Below are positions 26,927 through 34,652 of a stretch of DNA of 64,000 nucleotides, in pieces. The notes beneath the pieces are model-generated. The model searched no databases, was not told where the DNA came from, and worked only from the letters and a program-made list of their open reading frames with translations. Position 1 is the stretch's first letter. Every line of letters starts with the position of its first letter. The stretch lies in assembly GCF_014646875.1 (NCBI RefSeq), contig NZ_BMOC01000004.1, forward strand, positions 62,001 through 126,000, given 5' to 3'. The DNA comes from Halobellus salinus. Its GTDB lineage: Archaea; Halobacteriota; Halobacteria; Halobacteriales; Haloferacaceae. A program made the translations under genes and the position numbers.

Positions 26927-28096
26927 TTAGAAGCTGTTCTTGATCTTCTCGAAGAACCCTTCGGAAACGTCCACGTCCTCGCCGCCGGCCTCCGCGAATG
27001 CCTCAAGCGCCTCCTTCTGTTCCTGGTTGAGGCTGTCGGGCGTCACCACCTGCACCTGGACGTAGAGGTCACCGTGGCCCCGCCCACGGAGGTGTGGCAT
27101 CCCCTCCCCGCGGATCCGGAACTCCTCGCCGCTCTGGGTCCCCGCAGGCACGTCGAGTTCGGTCGACCCCGTTACGGTCGGCACCTCCACAGAAGCCCCG
27201 AAGACCGCCTTCGGGAACGACATCGGGTGCCGGTGGTAGAGGTCGTCGCCGTCGCGCTCGAAGTCGGGGTGGTCCCGGACCGCGATGTCGATCAGGAGGT
27301 CGCCCTTCGGGCCGCCGTTCTCACCGGGCGCGCCCTCGCGTTCCATCCGGAGGGTCTGGCCGTCGCGGATCCCCGCGGGGATGTCGACCGGCAGCGTGGC
27401 CTCCTCGCGGGTGACGCCATCGCCGCCGCAGACAGAACACGACTCGCTGTAGGTCTCGCCCGCGCCGTTGCACCGCGGACACGTCTGGGTCTGCTGGACC
27501 CGCCCCAAGCGAGTATCACGGACGGTCGTGGTCTGGCCCTGGCCGTTACACTGCGGGCAGGTCCGCACGTCGGCGTCGGCCGGGTGGCCGCGGCCGCCGC
27601 ACTCCGGGCACTCCTCGGGCCGGGTGAGCGTGAACTGTTTCTCGACGCCCTCGTGGACCTCCTCGAGGTCGAGCGTGACCTGCGTCCGGATGTCGCTGCC
27701 CTGCCGGGGGCGGTTCCGGCCGCCGCCGCGACCCTGGCCGCCGCCGAAGAACTGGTTGAAGATGTCCTCGAAGGGGCTGCCCTGGCCGCCGCCGCCCATC
27801 CCGCCGAAGGGGTTGCCTTGGCCGCGGCCGCCGCCCCCGCCGCCGCCGTTGTCGAACCCGCCGCGTTTTTCGGCCTGCTCGAAGCGGTCGTGGCCCACCT
27901 GGTCGTACACCCGGCGTTTCTCGTCGTCGGTGAGGACTTCCTTGGCCTTCTTGATCCGCTTGAACCGCTCTTCGGCGTCCTCGGCGTCGGAAACGTCGGG
28001 GTGATACTTCGCGGCCTTCTTGCGGTACGCTTGCTCGATCTCCTCGTCGGTGGCGTCCCGGGAGACACCGAGCACGTCGTAGAAGTCCTCGCTCAT
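26927..28096 (-). CDS. dnaJ: Chaperone DnaJ (Hsp40)
   Basis: From ATG 28096 the protein has 389 residues. The J domain carries the HPD motif (His32-Pro33-Asp34), followed by a Gly/Phe-rich linker (about 80-130), four zinc-binding CxxCxGxG repeats (starting Cys163, Cys180, Cys206 and Cys220) and the two beta-barrel substrate domains. It stimulates DnaK ATPase and binds unfolded proteins. No dnaK or grpE lies within the window. The longer frame back to 28171 adds basic residues before the family start and was not used. Confidence 0.95.
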   Translation of the reverse strand: MSEDFYDVLGVSRDATDEEIEQAYRKKAAKYHPDVSDAEDAEERFKRIKKAKEVLTDDEKRRVYDQVGHDRFEQAEKRGGFDNGGGGGGGRGQGNPFGGMGGGGQGSPFEDIFNQFFGGGQGRGGGRNRPRQGSDIRTQVTLDLEEVHEGVEKQFTLTRPEECPECGGRGHPADADVRTCPQCNGQGQTTTVRDTRLGRVQQTQTCPRCNGAGETYSESCSVCGGDGVTREEATLPVDIPAGIRDGQTLRMEREGAPGENGGPKGDLLIDIAVRDHPDFERDGDDLYHRHPMSFPKAVFGASVEVPTVTGSTELDVPAGTQSGEEFRIRGEGMPHLRGRGHGDLYVQVQVVTPDSLNQEQKEALEAFAEAGGEDVDVSEGFFEKIKNSF

Positions 28097-28318
28097 TCGT
28101 TGTCTGACCAGTAATCGGTTGAACCACTTCAACCGAACGGGTCTCGTGTTCGAGCCACGGGCCCGATTCACGCCGAGTGTGTCGGCCGGACCGGGCCGGT
28201 TCGGGGACCGAGTGCCGTCGTGTCCCCCCGAATCCCGACTTCACCACCCGAACGCCGCGCTCAGAACCCGTCGTCGGGGACCGTGAGGGCTTTGTCGCGG
28301 TAGCCGTAATGGAAGTCA

Positions 28319-28669
28319 GTGAGTTCAGACGACGACCGCGGCTACGTCCACCGCCCCGGCGACGCCGACAGCCGACCCTCGACCGGCGACGACGCCACGG
28401 GAGCCGCGGCCGCGACAGGTGAAGATCCCACGACGAGTGAAGCCACCGCGACCGCCCCTGGGTTCGGCTCCCGCGGGTGGGTGCTCGTGGGCGTGCTCGT
28501 GGGGTGTACCCTCGTGGTACCCGGAATCATCTACCTCCGGCCCGGGATCCTCGCGGCGGTCGGCATCCCGTACATCGCCTCCCTGCTCGTGCTCCCGCTT
28601 CTGCCGGCGGCCGCGCTGGGGCTGACCGCGGTCTGGGCGATGACCGCGGCCACGCGCGGCGAGGAGTGA
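28319..28669 (+). CDS. Small two-helix membrane protein, unknown function
   Basis: This 116-residue protein starts with GTG 28319. It has a hydrophilic acidic N-terminus (about 50 residues) and two hydrophobic helices (WVLVGVLVGCTLVVPGIIYL and a second near 78-108). No motif points to a function. The composition is normal for the genome. The 222-base gap before it, divergent from dnaJ, holds both promoters but no gene. Confidence 0.6.
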   Translation: MSSDDDRGYVHRPGDADSRPSTGDDATGAAAATGEDPTTSEATATAPGFGSRGWVLVGVLVGCTLVVPGIIYLRPGILAAVGIPYIASLLVLPLLPAAALGLTAVWAMTAATRGEE

Positions 28670-28773
28670 ACTCGACTGCGGGTTGCTCGTCCGAGAACGC
28701 GTCGCGGACGGCCCGACCGGTGACCGACGGCGGACGGACACGGGCCACCCAGGTCGACGTGCTCCCGGAAAGG

Positions 28774-28807
28774 CTTATTACGGTGTGTGATTGTGACACA
28801 TTCACAC
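28774..28807 (+). promoter_or_regulatory. TATA box with overlapping 23-bp palindromic operator
   Basis: A TATA-like CTTATTA (28774-28780) is followed at 28785-28807 by GTGTGATTGTGACACATTCA plus CAC. This is an inverted repeat over 23 bases with only one mismatched pair, ending two bases before the ATG at 28810. A dimeric repressor bound here would cover the transcription start. Confidence 0.6.
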
Positions 28808-28809
28808 GG

Positions 28810-29160
28810 ATGTTCGAAACGTTCTCCACGAGCTACTACCTGGGACGCCTCTACGTCGAGCCGTCGGACCGGGACGTGCCCGCGATCCGACAGGCCGATC
28901 ACGAGCAGGTGAACGAGCGGCTCTACGGCGACGAGGGGGTGTTCCGGGTCGACGCACCGCTCGTGATGAAACTCGACACCGGTCACATCCCCGTGCTTGG
29001 CGACGAGGACGTGGCGTCGGGCACGCTCGCGGTCCCCGACTCGGTCGACGACCGCGACCTCCCGGGCGAGCGCGACGTCCTCCTCGCGAAGTCCGAACGC
29101 GCCGCCGAGCTCCTGAAGTACTCCGGCTACCGGTTCGGCGACGACGGGGCGGTGGCGTAA
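28810..29160 (+). CDS. DUF5802-like haloarchaeal protein
   Basis: From ATG 28810 the protein has 116 residues and begins MFETFSTSYYLGRLYVEP, with VMKLDTGHIPVLGDEDV in the middle and VLLAKSERAAELLKYSGYRF near the end. I recognise this as a conserved haloarchaeal family (DUF5802, from memory) with no known function. It is soluble and acidic. The palindrome overlapping its promoter suggests it is regulated as a single gene. Confidence 0.7.
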   Translation: MFETFSTSYYLGRLYVEPSDRDVPAIRQADHEQVNERLYGDEGVFRVDAPLVMKLDTGHIPVLGDEDVASGTLAVPDSVDDRDLPGERDVLLAKSERAAELLKYSGYRFGDDGAVA

Positions 29161-29270
29161 GCGACGTCGTACGCGTCGGCCGACAACCCCGTCCGGATCC
29201 ATCCGGGCGAGACCACCAACCGGCCGTCGTCGCTCCGGTCGTGTCTCGTTACACGAATGCTGGTCAGAAT

Positions 29271-29490
29271 CCACCCTCGGGTGGGACTGGAAGGGGCCGC
29301 GGTCTCGACGAAGTTGACGAGAGCAAGCTCTCGTCAGCCAACCAGAACGCAAGCGTTCTGGTGAAGGCGGCCGACGTAAGCACCGCAGGCCGTAGGCCGA
29401 GGAGCGCAACGAGGCCCCCGAGTCGAGACCGCGGGGGCTTCCGAGGTCGTCATTATCCTGTTCCCGACGATCTCACACCTAGCTACGCAG
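29271..29490 (+). ncRNA. Structured dispersed element, copy 2 (long form)
   Basis: The leading stem CCACC-CTCG-GGTGG (29271-29284) is followed by stem GGAAG/CTTCC (29289-29293 with 29438-29442) and a perfect 12-bp stem CGCGGTCTCGAC (29298-29309)/GTCGAGACCGCG (29422-29433). Inside are two perfect 9-bp hairpins with CAAG loops at 29315-29336 and 29341-29362. The tail (GTTCCCGACGATCTCACACC) aligns with copies 1 and 4. It lies about 100 bases before the radical SAM start and accounts for most of the 384-base intergenic gap. Confidence 0.7.
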
Positions 29491-29544
29491 TCCCGTCCCG
29501 AGTAGCACGACTTTTGAGTCTCGGGCCGGTAGAAGGCACAGAAA

Positions 29545-30540
29545 ATGATCTCGAAGGGCTGTGAGCAGTGCGCCAAGGGCGGCAAAATGGTGCTCTTCGT
29601 CTACGGGTACTGCGACCAGCGCGACTGTTTCTACTGCCCGCTCGGCGAGAACCGAAAGAACGTCACCGACGTCTACGCCAACGAGCGCCTCGTCGAGTCC
29701 GACGGCGACGTCATCGAGGAGGCCCATCGGATGGACGCCTTGGGAACCTCAATCACCGGCGGCGAGCCCCAGGAGGCGATGGCGAAGACGACGCGCTATC
29801 TCGAACTCCTGAAAGACGAGTTCGGCGCCGAGCACCACACCCACCTCTACACCGGGATCACTGGAGGGAGAGAGAACATGCGCCGTCTCTCGGAGGCCGG
29901 CCTCGACGAGATCCGGTTTCACCCGCCGTACGAACTGTGGGGTGAGCTTCACGGCACCGAGTGGGAAGAGATCCTCTACATCGCCCGCGAGGAGGGGCTC
30001 ACGCCCGCCTTCGAGATCCCCGGCATCCGCGCCGAAGAGGAGTTTCTCGAGTTTCTCGACGAGGGCGCCGCCGAGTTCTGTAACGTCAACGAGTTCGAGA
30101 TGAGCGACGGCAACTACCGCCGGATGCAAGAGCAGGGGTACGAACTCCAGGAGGGCCACATGTCCGCGGTCGAGGGGTCGAAATCCGAGATCCTCGAATC
30201 GATGGGCGACCACGAGCGGGTCTACTTCTGCACCTCGGTGTTCAAAGACGCCGCCCAGCACCGCAACCGGCTCAAGCGGATGGCGCGTACCATCCGCCGT
30301 CCCTTCGACGAGGTGACCGACGACGGCACGCTCGTCTACGGCAAAACGTGGGTCTCCCCCGGGACACTTGACGCTCTCGGCGTCCCCGAGGACTTCTACA
30401 CGGTCAAGCCAGACCACGTCGAGGTCGCGTGGTGGCTCCTCGAAGAGATGGTCGACGAGGGCGACGTGCCCGAGGGCGAACTCGTCGAGCAGTACCCCAC
30501 CGCCGACGGCACCGTTGTCGAGCGCACGCCGTTGGCCTGA
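29545..30540 (+). CDS. Radical SAM protein (COG2108-like) with a C-x4-C-x2-C cluster motif
   Basis: This 331-residue protein has Cys23-x4-Cys28-x2-Cys31 (GYCDQRDCFYCPLGE) where canonical radical SAM enzymes have C-x3-C-x2-C, a GGEP motif near residue 70 (SITGGEPQEA) and HLYTGITGGRENMRRLSEAG afterwards. An extra CxxC (Cys6, Cys9) precedes the cluster. It resembles the uncharacterised archaeal family related to pyruvate formate-lyase activating enzyme. The substrate is unknown. A TATA-like CTTTTGAG about 30 bases before ATG 29545 suggests a leaderless transcript. Confidence 0.78.
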   Translation: MISKGCEQCAKGGKMVLFVYGYCDQRDCFYCPLGENRKNVTDVYANERLVESDGDVIEEAHRMDALGTSITGGEPQEAMAKTTRYLELLKDEFGAEHHTHLYTGITGGRENMRRLSEAGLDEIRFHPPYELWGELHGTEWEEILYIAREEGLTPAFEIPGIRAEEEFLEFLDEGAAEFCNVNEFEMSDGNYRRMQEQGYELQEGHMSAVEGSKSEILESMGDHERVYFCTSVFKDAAQHRNRLKRMARTIRRPFDEVTDDGTLVYGKTWVSPGTLDALGVPEDFYTVKPDHVEVAWWLLEEMVDEGDVPEGELVEQYPTADGTVVERTPLA

Positions 30541-30550
30541 GCGGGACGGG

Positions 30551-30628
30551 GTCCGCCTGAGTCGCACGCGCCGACCTGAATCGCGCGTGTCGGCCTGAGT
30601 CGGACGCGGTCGGCCTGAGTGAGACGCG
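30551..30628. repeat. Four 19-20 bp tandem repeats
   Basis: Copies begin at about 30551, 30570, 30589 and 30609, with consensus GTCGGCCTGAGTCGGACGCG. They lie between two convergent stop codons. They may be a remnant of slippage or part of a bidirectional termination region. Confidence 0.6.
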
Positions 30629-30636
30629 GTCTGTCA

Positions 30637-31341
30637 CTACCGCGACCGGCGGGGCCGCCGGGATCCACCGGAGCGCGCCCGCGTCAACGCCGCGTAGAGG
30701 CTCGGCACCACCGCGGCCGCGATGCCGACCAGCAGCCACGGCCCGAGCGGACCGCCGCGGGCGACCCCCACGCCGACGATCCCGATCCCGACGACCCCAC
30801 CCCCCGCGGCGACCAGCCGCTTCGTCCGCGCGTCAACGTCGACGCCGCGTTCAGTTCCGTAGAGCGCCGCCCCGAGCCCCGCGAGCACGCTCGCGGCGGC
30901 GCCGACGAGTGGCCGCCCGGTCGCGAGTCCGGCGACGAGCAGGGCCAGTCCAGCCGCTCCCCCGGCGAGAACGGTTATTCGGGGCGCCACGGGGTTGAGG
31001 TCCGCGCCGAACCGCGTTGCGTAGGCGGCGGCGGGCGCACCCAGGAGTGCGGCGACGAGCACCGCCGACAGGACGCCGCCGGGCGTGGGGTCGCCGACCA
31101 CCACCCCGACCCCGCCGGCGACCGCGACGACCGCGCCGGCCGCGAGCAGCCACCGCGGCGGGATCGTCGCCGCGGGGTCGTTGTCGCGGACGATCCCGAA
31201 CGCGACGAACGGGTACGAGACCACGGCGCCGACGACCACGGTGGCGTAGAGCCCCCACGCGAGGACGGCGCCGGACACCAGGGTGGAGACACCGAGGAAC
31301 ACGCCGGTGAGGACGGCGAACTCGGGGACACGCCGGCTCAT
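30637..31341 (-). CDS. Multi-pass membrane protein, unknown function
   Basis: From ATG 31341 the protein has 234 residues with about seven or eight hydrophobic helices rich in Ala, Gly and Val, and an Arg-rich C-terminus (SGGSRRPRRSR). No conserved charged residues within the helices suggest a transporter or enzyme. The longer frame runs into other genes and was not used. It diverges from the TRAM gene, with 111 bases between start codons. Confidence 0.65.
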   Translation of the reverse strand: MSRRVPEFAVLTGVFLGVSTLVSGAVLAWGLYATVVVGAVVSYPFVAFGIVRDNDPAATIPPRWLLAAGAVVAVAGGVGVVVGDPTPGGVLSAVLVAALLGAPAAAYATRFGADLNPVAPRITVLAGGAAGLALLVAGLATGRPLVGAAASVLAGLGAALYGTERGVDVDARTKRLVAAGGGVVGIGIVGVGVARGGPLGPWLLVGIAAAVVPSLYAALTRARSGGSRRPRRSR

Positions 31342-31452
31342 ACCGGCTTCTCGGGTCGACGCGGGCGAAAGCGTTGCGGTCCCGCGTGCGCCCCGGTCGA
31401 GCCCACCGCAAAACCCACAAGCGTTTAGACACGCCGCGGAGTACTCACCGCT

Positions 31453-31932
31453 ATGTCCGACTGTCCGCTTGCCGACGACTGCCCCAGGTATTCGGAGCGA
31501 ATCAACGGGATGGGGTGTCAGTACTACGGCGACCGCGGGGGTGCCGAGTGGTGTAACTCCTACGACCAGCCGATCCGGGACCTCAAGGCCCAGCCGGTCA
31601 AGCCCGGCGAGGAGATCCTCGTCGAGGTCGACGACATCCACGAGAGCGGGGCGGGGGTCGGTCGGACCGACGACGGGTTCATCGTGCTCATCGACGGCCT
31701 GCTGCCGACGACACGGGCGGTCGTCCGGATCGACCGGGTGAAGTCGAACCACGCGACCGCGAAGAAGGTGGTCGAACGCCTCCCGATGGAGGACGACGAG
31801 GAGGGTGACGACGAGAGCGATGGCTCCACGGCAGAGGACGACGGGAACGGACGCGGACGCGATCGCGGCGGACGCGGCGGCCGGGACCGGTCCACGGCGC
31901 TCGGCAGCCGCGACAACTTCTGGGGCGGGTAG
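31453..31932 (+). CDS. TRAM-domain RNA-binding protein with N-terminal cysteine cluster
   Basis: This 159-residue protein starts MSDCPLADDCPRYSERINGM, with five Cys in the first 34 residues (probable zinc ribbon). A TRAM beta-barrel spans about residues 48-108 (PGEEILVEVDDIHESGAGVG, then FIVLIDGLLPTTRAVV). The C-terminus is an acidic then RG-rich tail (GRGRDRGGRGGRD). TRAM domains bind RNA; small archaeal TRAM proteins have been proposed as RNA chaperones. The tail would add nonspecific RNA contacts. Confidence 0.75.
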   Translation: MSDCPLADDCPRYSERINGMGCQYYGDRGGAEWCNSYDQPIRDLKAQPVKPGEEILVEVDDIHESGAGVGRTDDGFIVLIDGLLPTTRAVVRIDRVKSNHATAKKVVERLPMEDDEEGDDESDGSTAEDDGNGRGRDRGGRGGRDRSTALGSRDNFWGG

Positions 31933-32010
31933 CCGTCGGAACCGGAAGCGGGGGAGAACGGACAGTCGGTCTGTGGCACCTTTTTTGCCGGCGCGTGCGT
32001 ACGACGCGGT

Positions 32011-32592
32011 ATGACAAACGCCGAACGGGGCAACCACGAGGCGTCAACACCTGAGCGCACCGACTCCGGCGACCCGTCGGCGACCGACGGCGGACCGACC
32101 GAGGACGCCTCCGACGGCGGACCGACCGAGGACGCCTCCGACCCCGACGACGCACTCTCCGCGGCGGGGTTCGACGCCGAGGCGAGCGTGTTGACTCGGC
32201 GGCAGGCAGAGGTGTTGGTCCTCAGAGAGCGGGGGATCCGCCAATCCGAGATTGCGTCGACGCTGGGGACCTCCCGCGCGAACGTCTCGAGCGTCGAGTC
32301 CAGCGCCCGCCGGAACGTCGAAAAAGCCAGAGAGACCGTGGCGTTCGCTGAGGCGCTGACCGCGCCGGTCCGGATCCCGGTCGCGGAGGGCACGGACCTC
32401 TATGACGTCCCGAAGGCGGTGTACGACGCCTGCGACGACGCGGGCGTGAAGGTGAACCGCACCGCTCCGGAGCTCATGAAGGCGGTGTCGGACGCCGCCG
32501 GCGACGCCATCCAGGGCCGGGAGGTCCGAGAGTCGCTGCTCGTGGGTGTGACCACCAACGGTCGGGTGCAGGTGCGGCGCTCCACTGAGTGA
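32011..32592 (+). CDS. Tfx-family transcriptional regulator
   Basis: This 193-residue protein has a disordered acidic N-terminus containing a perfect 24-base tandem repeat (GGPTEDAS twice). The Tfx helix-turn-helix lies at about 60-95 (LTRRQAEVLVLRERGIRQSE, then IASTLGTSRANVSSVE), with a C-terminal ligand or dimer domain after it (VPKAVYDACDDAGVKVNRT). Tfx in methanogens activates molybdenum formylmethanofuran dehydrogenase genes; targets in haloarchaea are unknown. Confidence 0.8.
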   Translation: MTNAERGNHEASTPERTDSGDPSATDGGPTEDASDGGPTEDASDPDDALSAAGFDAEASVLTRRQAEVLVLRERGIRQSEIASTLGTSRANVSSVESSARRNVEKARETVAFAEALTAPVRIPVAEGTDLYDVPKAVYDACDDAGVKVNRTAPELMKAVSDAAGDAIQGREVRESLLVGVTTNGRVQVRRSTE

Positions 32593-32631
32593 CAGGTGTC
32601 ACGGCCGCCCGGACGTCCGGGCCCGATCCGG

Positions 32632-33927
32632 TTAGAACTCCCCGCGATCCTCCAGCCGCCGGACCACCCGTTTGACGTCCTGGGCGCGGTTTTTCGGCAC
32701 CACCAGCACCCGATCGTCCCGCGCCACCACCGCGAGGTCGTCGACGCCGACCAGTGAGACGTGGGCGTCGTCGGCGGCGACGACGTTGTCCGCGGCGTCG
32801 AGCGCTCGCACCGTCGCACCCTCGGTCACGGCGTTGCCGTCCGTGTCGGTGTCGAGCACCCGGTCTAAGGCGTCCCACGACCCGATGTCGTCCCACGGGA
32901 ACGCCGCGGGCACGACGGCGACGTTGGCGGCGGACTCCAAGACCGCGTAGTCGACGCTCACGGGCTCGGCGGACTCGAACGCCGCCCGTACCGCCGCGTC
33001 GTCGCCCGTCCGGAGCGCGTCGAGGAGGGGCGCAAGCGGCGGCGTGTCGGCCGCGGCCAGGAACACCTCGGGGCGCCACGCGAACAACCCGGCGTTCCAG
33101 TAGTGGCCCGCCTCGACGTACGACTCGGCCGTTTCGGTGGTGGGCTTCTCGTGGAACGACGCAACGGGGTACCACTCCACATCGGCCGCGACGGGGCCGA
33201 TCGACGGGTCGCCCCCAACGGCGTCCGCGCCGTCCGCGACGGGGTCGGTCGCCGGACCGCCCGCAGCGGCGTCCGCCACCGGCTCGGCAGCTTCGATGTA
33301 CCCATAGCCGGTCTCCGGCCGCGTGGGTTCCACGCCGAACGTGACCAGTCGGTCGGTCGCCGCGGCGACTCCGACGCTCCGCCGGACCGCGGGCGCGAAC
33401 CCCTCATCGCCCCCGCCGTCGCCGATCAGGTGATCGCTCGGGAGCACGAGAGCGACGGCGTCGTCGTACCGCTTTGCGACCTGGTGGGTCGCGTACAGCA
33501 GCGCCGGCCCGGTGTCGCGGCCCGCGGGTTCGACGAGCACTTCGGCGTCGGGGACGCGTTCGGCCACGCCCTCGGCGTACGACTCGCGGGTCAGTACGAT
33601 CACCGCCTCGGCGACCGTCCGGGCGCGGGCGACGGTGCGCTCGAGGAACGACGCCTCGCCGAGAAGCGACAGGAACTGCTTCGGTCTGTCGGATCGGCTG
33701 GCTGGGTAGAGCCGCGACCCCGTACCGCCCGCAAGCACCACGGCGACGACGGTGGGATCGGAACTCAACTCGGAGTCGGAACTCAACTCGGAGTCGGAAC
33801 TCAACCCGGAGTCGGAACTCAACTCGGAGTCGGAACTCAACTCGGAGTCGGAACTCAACCCGGAGTCGGAACTCAACTCGGAGTCGGAACTCAACCCGGA
33901 GTCGGGGCCGGAGCCACCCCCGGCCAT
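32632..33927 (-). CDS. Mannose-1-phosphate guanylyltransferase with repetitive N-terminus
   Basis: From ATG 33927 the protein has 431 residues. The first ~55 are a low-complexity (E/G)LSSDS repeat encoded by an 18-bp minisatellite. The catalytic domain begins VVAVVLAGGTGSRLYPASRS with KQFLSLLG following, and includes VLPSDHLIGDG and a family-typical FHEKPTTETAESYVEAGHYW. It makes GDP-mannose for glycans. The start overlaps the upstream stop (TGATG), which supports it. No Met or GTG was sought inside the repeat, so an internal start near the catalytic domain cannot be excluded. Confidence 0.85.
   Translation of the reverse strand: MAGGGSGPDSGLSSDSELSSDSGLSSDSELSSDSELSSDSGLSSDSELSSDSELSSDPTVVAVVLAGGTGSRLYPASRSDRPKQFLSLLGEASFLERTVARARTVAEAVIVLTRESYAEGVAERVPDAEVLVEPAGRDTGPALLYATHQVAKRYDDAVALVLPSDHLIGDGGGDEGFAPAVRRSVGVAAATDRLVTFGVEPTRPETGYGYIEAAEPVADAAAGGPATDPVADGADAVGGDPSIGPVAADVEWYPVASFHEKPTTETAESYVEAGHYWNAGLFAWRPEVFLAAADTPPLAPLLDALRTGDDAAVRAAFESAEPVSVDYAVLESAANVAVVPAAFPWDDIGSWDALDRVLDTDTDGNAVTEGATVRALDAADNVVAADDAHVSLVGVDDLAVVARDDRVLVVPKNRAQDVKRVVRRLEDRGEF
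33754..33905. repeat. 18-bp minisatellite inside the guanylyltransferase gene
   Basis: About eight copies of GGAGTCGGAACTCAACTC or the variant ending CAACCC run in tandem. The unit is a multiple of three, so copy-number changes keep the reading frame. On the coding strand it specifies alternating ELSSDS and GLSSDS. Confidence 0.9.
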
Positions 33928-34229
33928 CACCACGTCTCCACGATCCCGTCGCGCACGTCCTCGGCGCACCCCTCGCAGTCGGGGTGGCCCGCGTCGAAAC
34001 ACGCCGGACGGCCGTCGTCGTCGATCGCGACCGCCCGCCGATCGGCGTGGCGGCGGCAGACCACCCGCGCCCGTCCCTCGTCGTCGCGGGGAAGCGACGG
34101 CACGCGGTCGTCCCCGGCGTCGGTGTCGCTGCCGTCGCGGCCCTCGTTGTACGCCTCACGGGCGCGGGCGTACTGCCGGCCCGCCGCCCGGAACTTCCGC
34201 CTGAGCAGGCCTTCGAGACGGTCGTCCAT
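33927..34229 (-). CDS. Small cysteine-containing haloarchaeal protein, unknown function
   Basis: From ATG 34229 the protein has 100 residues: a basic helical start (MDDRLEGLLRRKFRAAGRQY), a middle SLPRDDEGRARVVCRRHADR and a C-terminal cysteine group (ACFDAGHPDCEGCAEDVRDG). Four Cys and nearby His could bind zinc. Its stop overlaps the guanylyltransferase start by one base (TGATG), so the two are translationally coupled. A TATA-like CTATACC lies about 25 bases before the start on the minus strand. Confidence 0.65.
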   Translation of the reverse strand: MDDRLEGLLRRKFRAAGRQYARAREAYNEGRDGSDTDAGDDRVPSLPRDDEGRARVVCRRHADRRAVAIDDDGRPACFDAGHPDCEGCAEDVRDGIVETW

Positions 34230-34312
34230 CGGCCCGATATGCGGTGGCGATCGGTATAGGTCCGTTGGTGAGGGCGACAGGTGGCGTTCAGAGAAGCCAT
34301 TGAACCGGGGAT

Positions 34313-34350
34313 CACCCCGAAAGCCCCTTTCAGTCTCACCCGTATCGGCT
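34313..34350 (-). ncRNA. Structured dispersed element, copy 5 (minimal, minus strand)
   Basis: On the minus strand the sequence reads GGGTGAGACTGAAAGGGGCT followed by TTCGGGGTG, containing GAAAG-GGG-CTTTC as a compact hairpin. It matches the core of copy 3 and lies head to head with it, about 90 bases before the start of the minus-strand gene at 34229. Confidence 0.45.
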
Positions 34351-34360
34351 GGTCGGTAAG

Positions 34361-34500
34361 CCACCGTCGGGTGGGACTGAAAGGGGCGGCTCGCTGGAGG
34401 AAGGCGGGCGAGGTAAGCACGCGACCGGAGGGAGCGCGCGCAACGAGCCCCCCGACTCCAGCGAGCCGGGGCTTTCGAGCTATCTGCAGTCTCACCTCCC
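34361..34500 (+). ncRNA. Structured dispersed element, copy 3 (long form)
   Basis: The leading stem CCACC-GTCG-GGTGG (34361-34374) is followed by stem GAAAG (34379-34383)/CTTTC (34472-34476), compensating the GGAAG/CTTCC of the other copies. A perfect 12-bp stem GGCTCGCTGGAG (34388-34399)/CTCCAGCGAGCC (34456-34467) replaces a different 12-bp stem in copy 2. The inner GTAAGCAC and GCGCAACGAG segments are shared with copy 2. It lies in the divergent gap upstream of the RPA gene and its TATA box. Confidence 0.68.
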
Positions 34501-34583
34501 TCGTCTGCACAGCACCGCGACGCGGCGCCGTCGGATCGGGGTCGACCCCGACCCGCGGATTCACTTCCACCCCGCTTGCGATA

Positions 34584-34591
34584 GTTTATTA
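34584..34591 (+). promoter_or_regulatory. TATA box of the RPA operon
   Basis: GTTTATTA lies about 62-69 bases before the ATG at 34653, predicting a leader of about 40 bases. The leader contains a short out-of-frame ATG at 34624. Confidence 0.45.
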
Positions 34592-34652
34592 CTCATCGCG
34601 AACCAATCTGCGTGTGCCTCCCAATGAAAACCAAGGCGGAGGCGAGCCCACC

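Noticed and set aside
34281-34652. N-terminal extension of the RPA gene to 34281
   Set aside because: The extension overlaps the structured element and the TATA box; ATG 34653 gives the family N-terminus.
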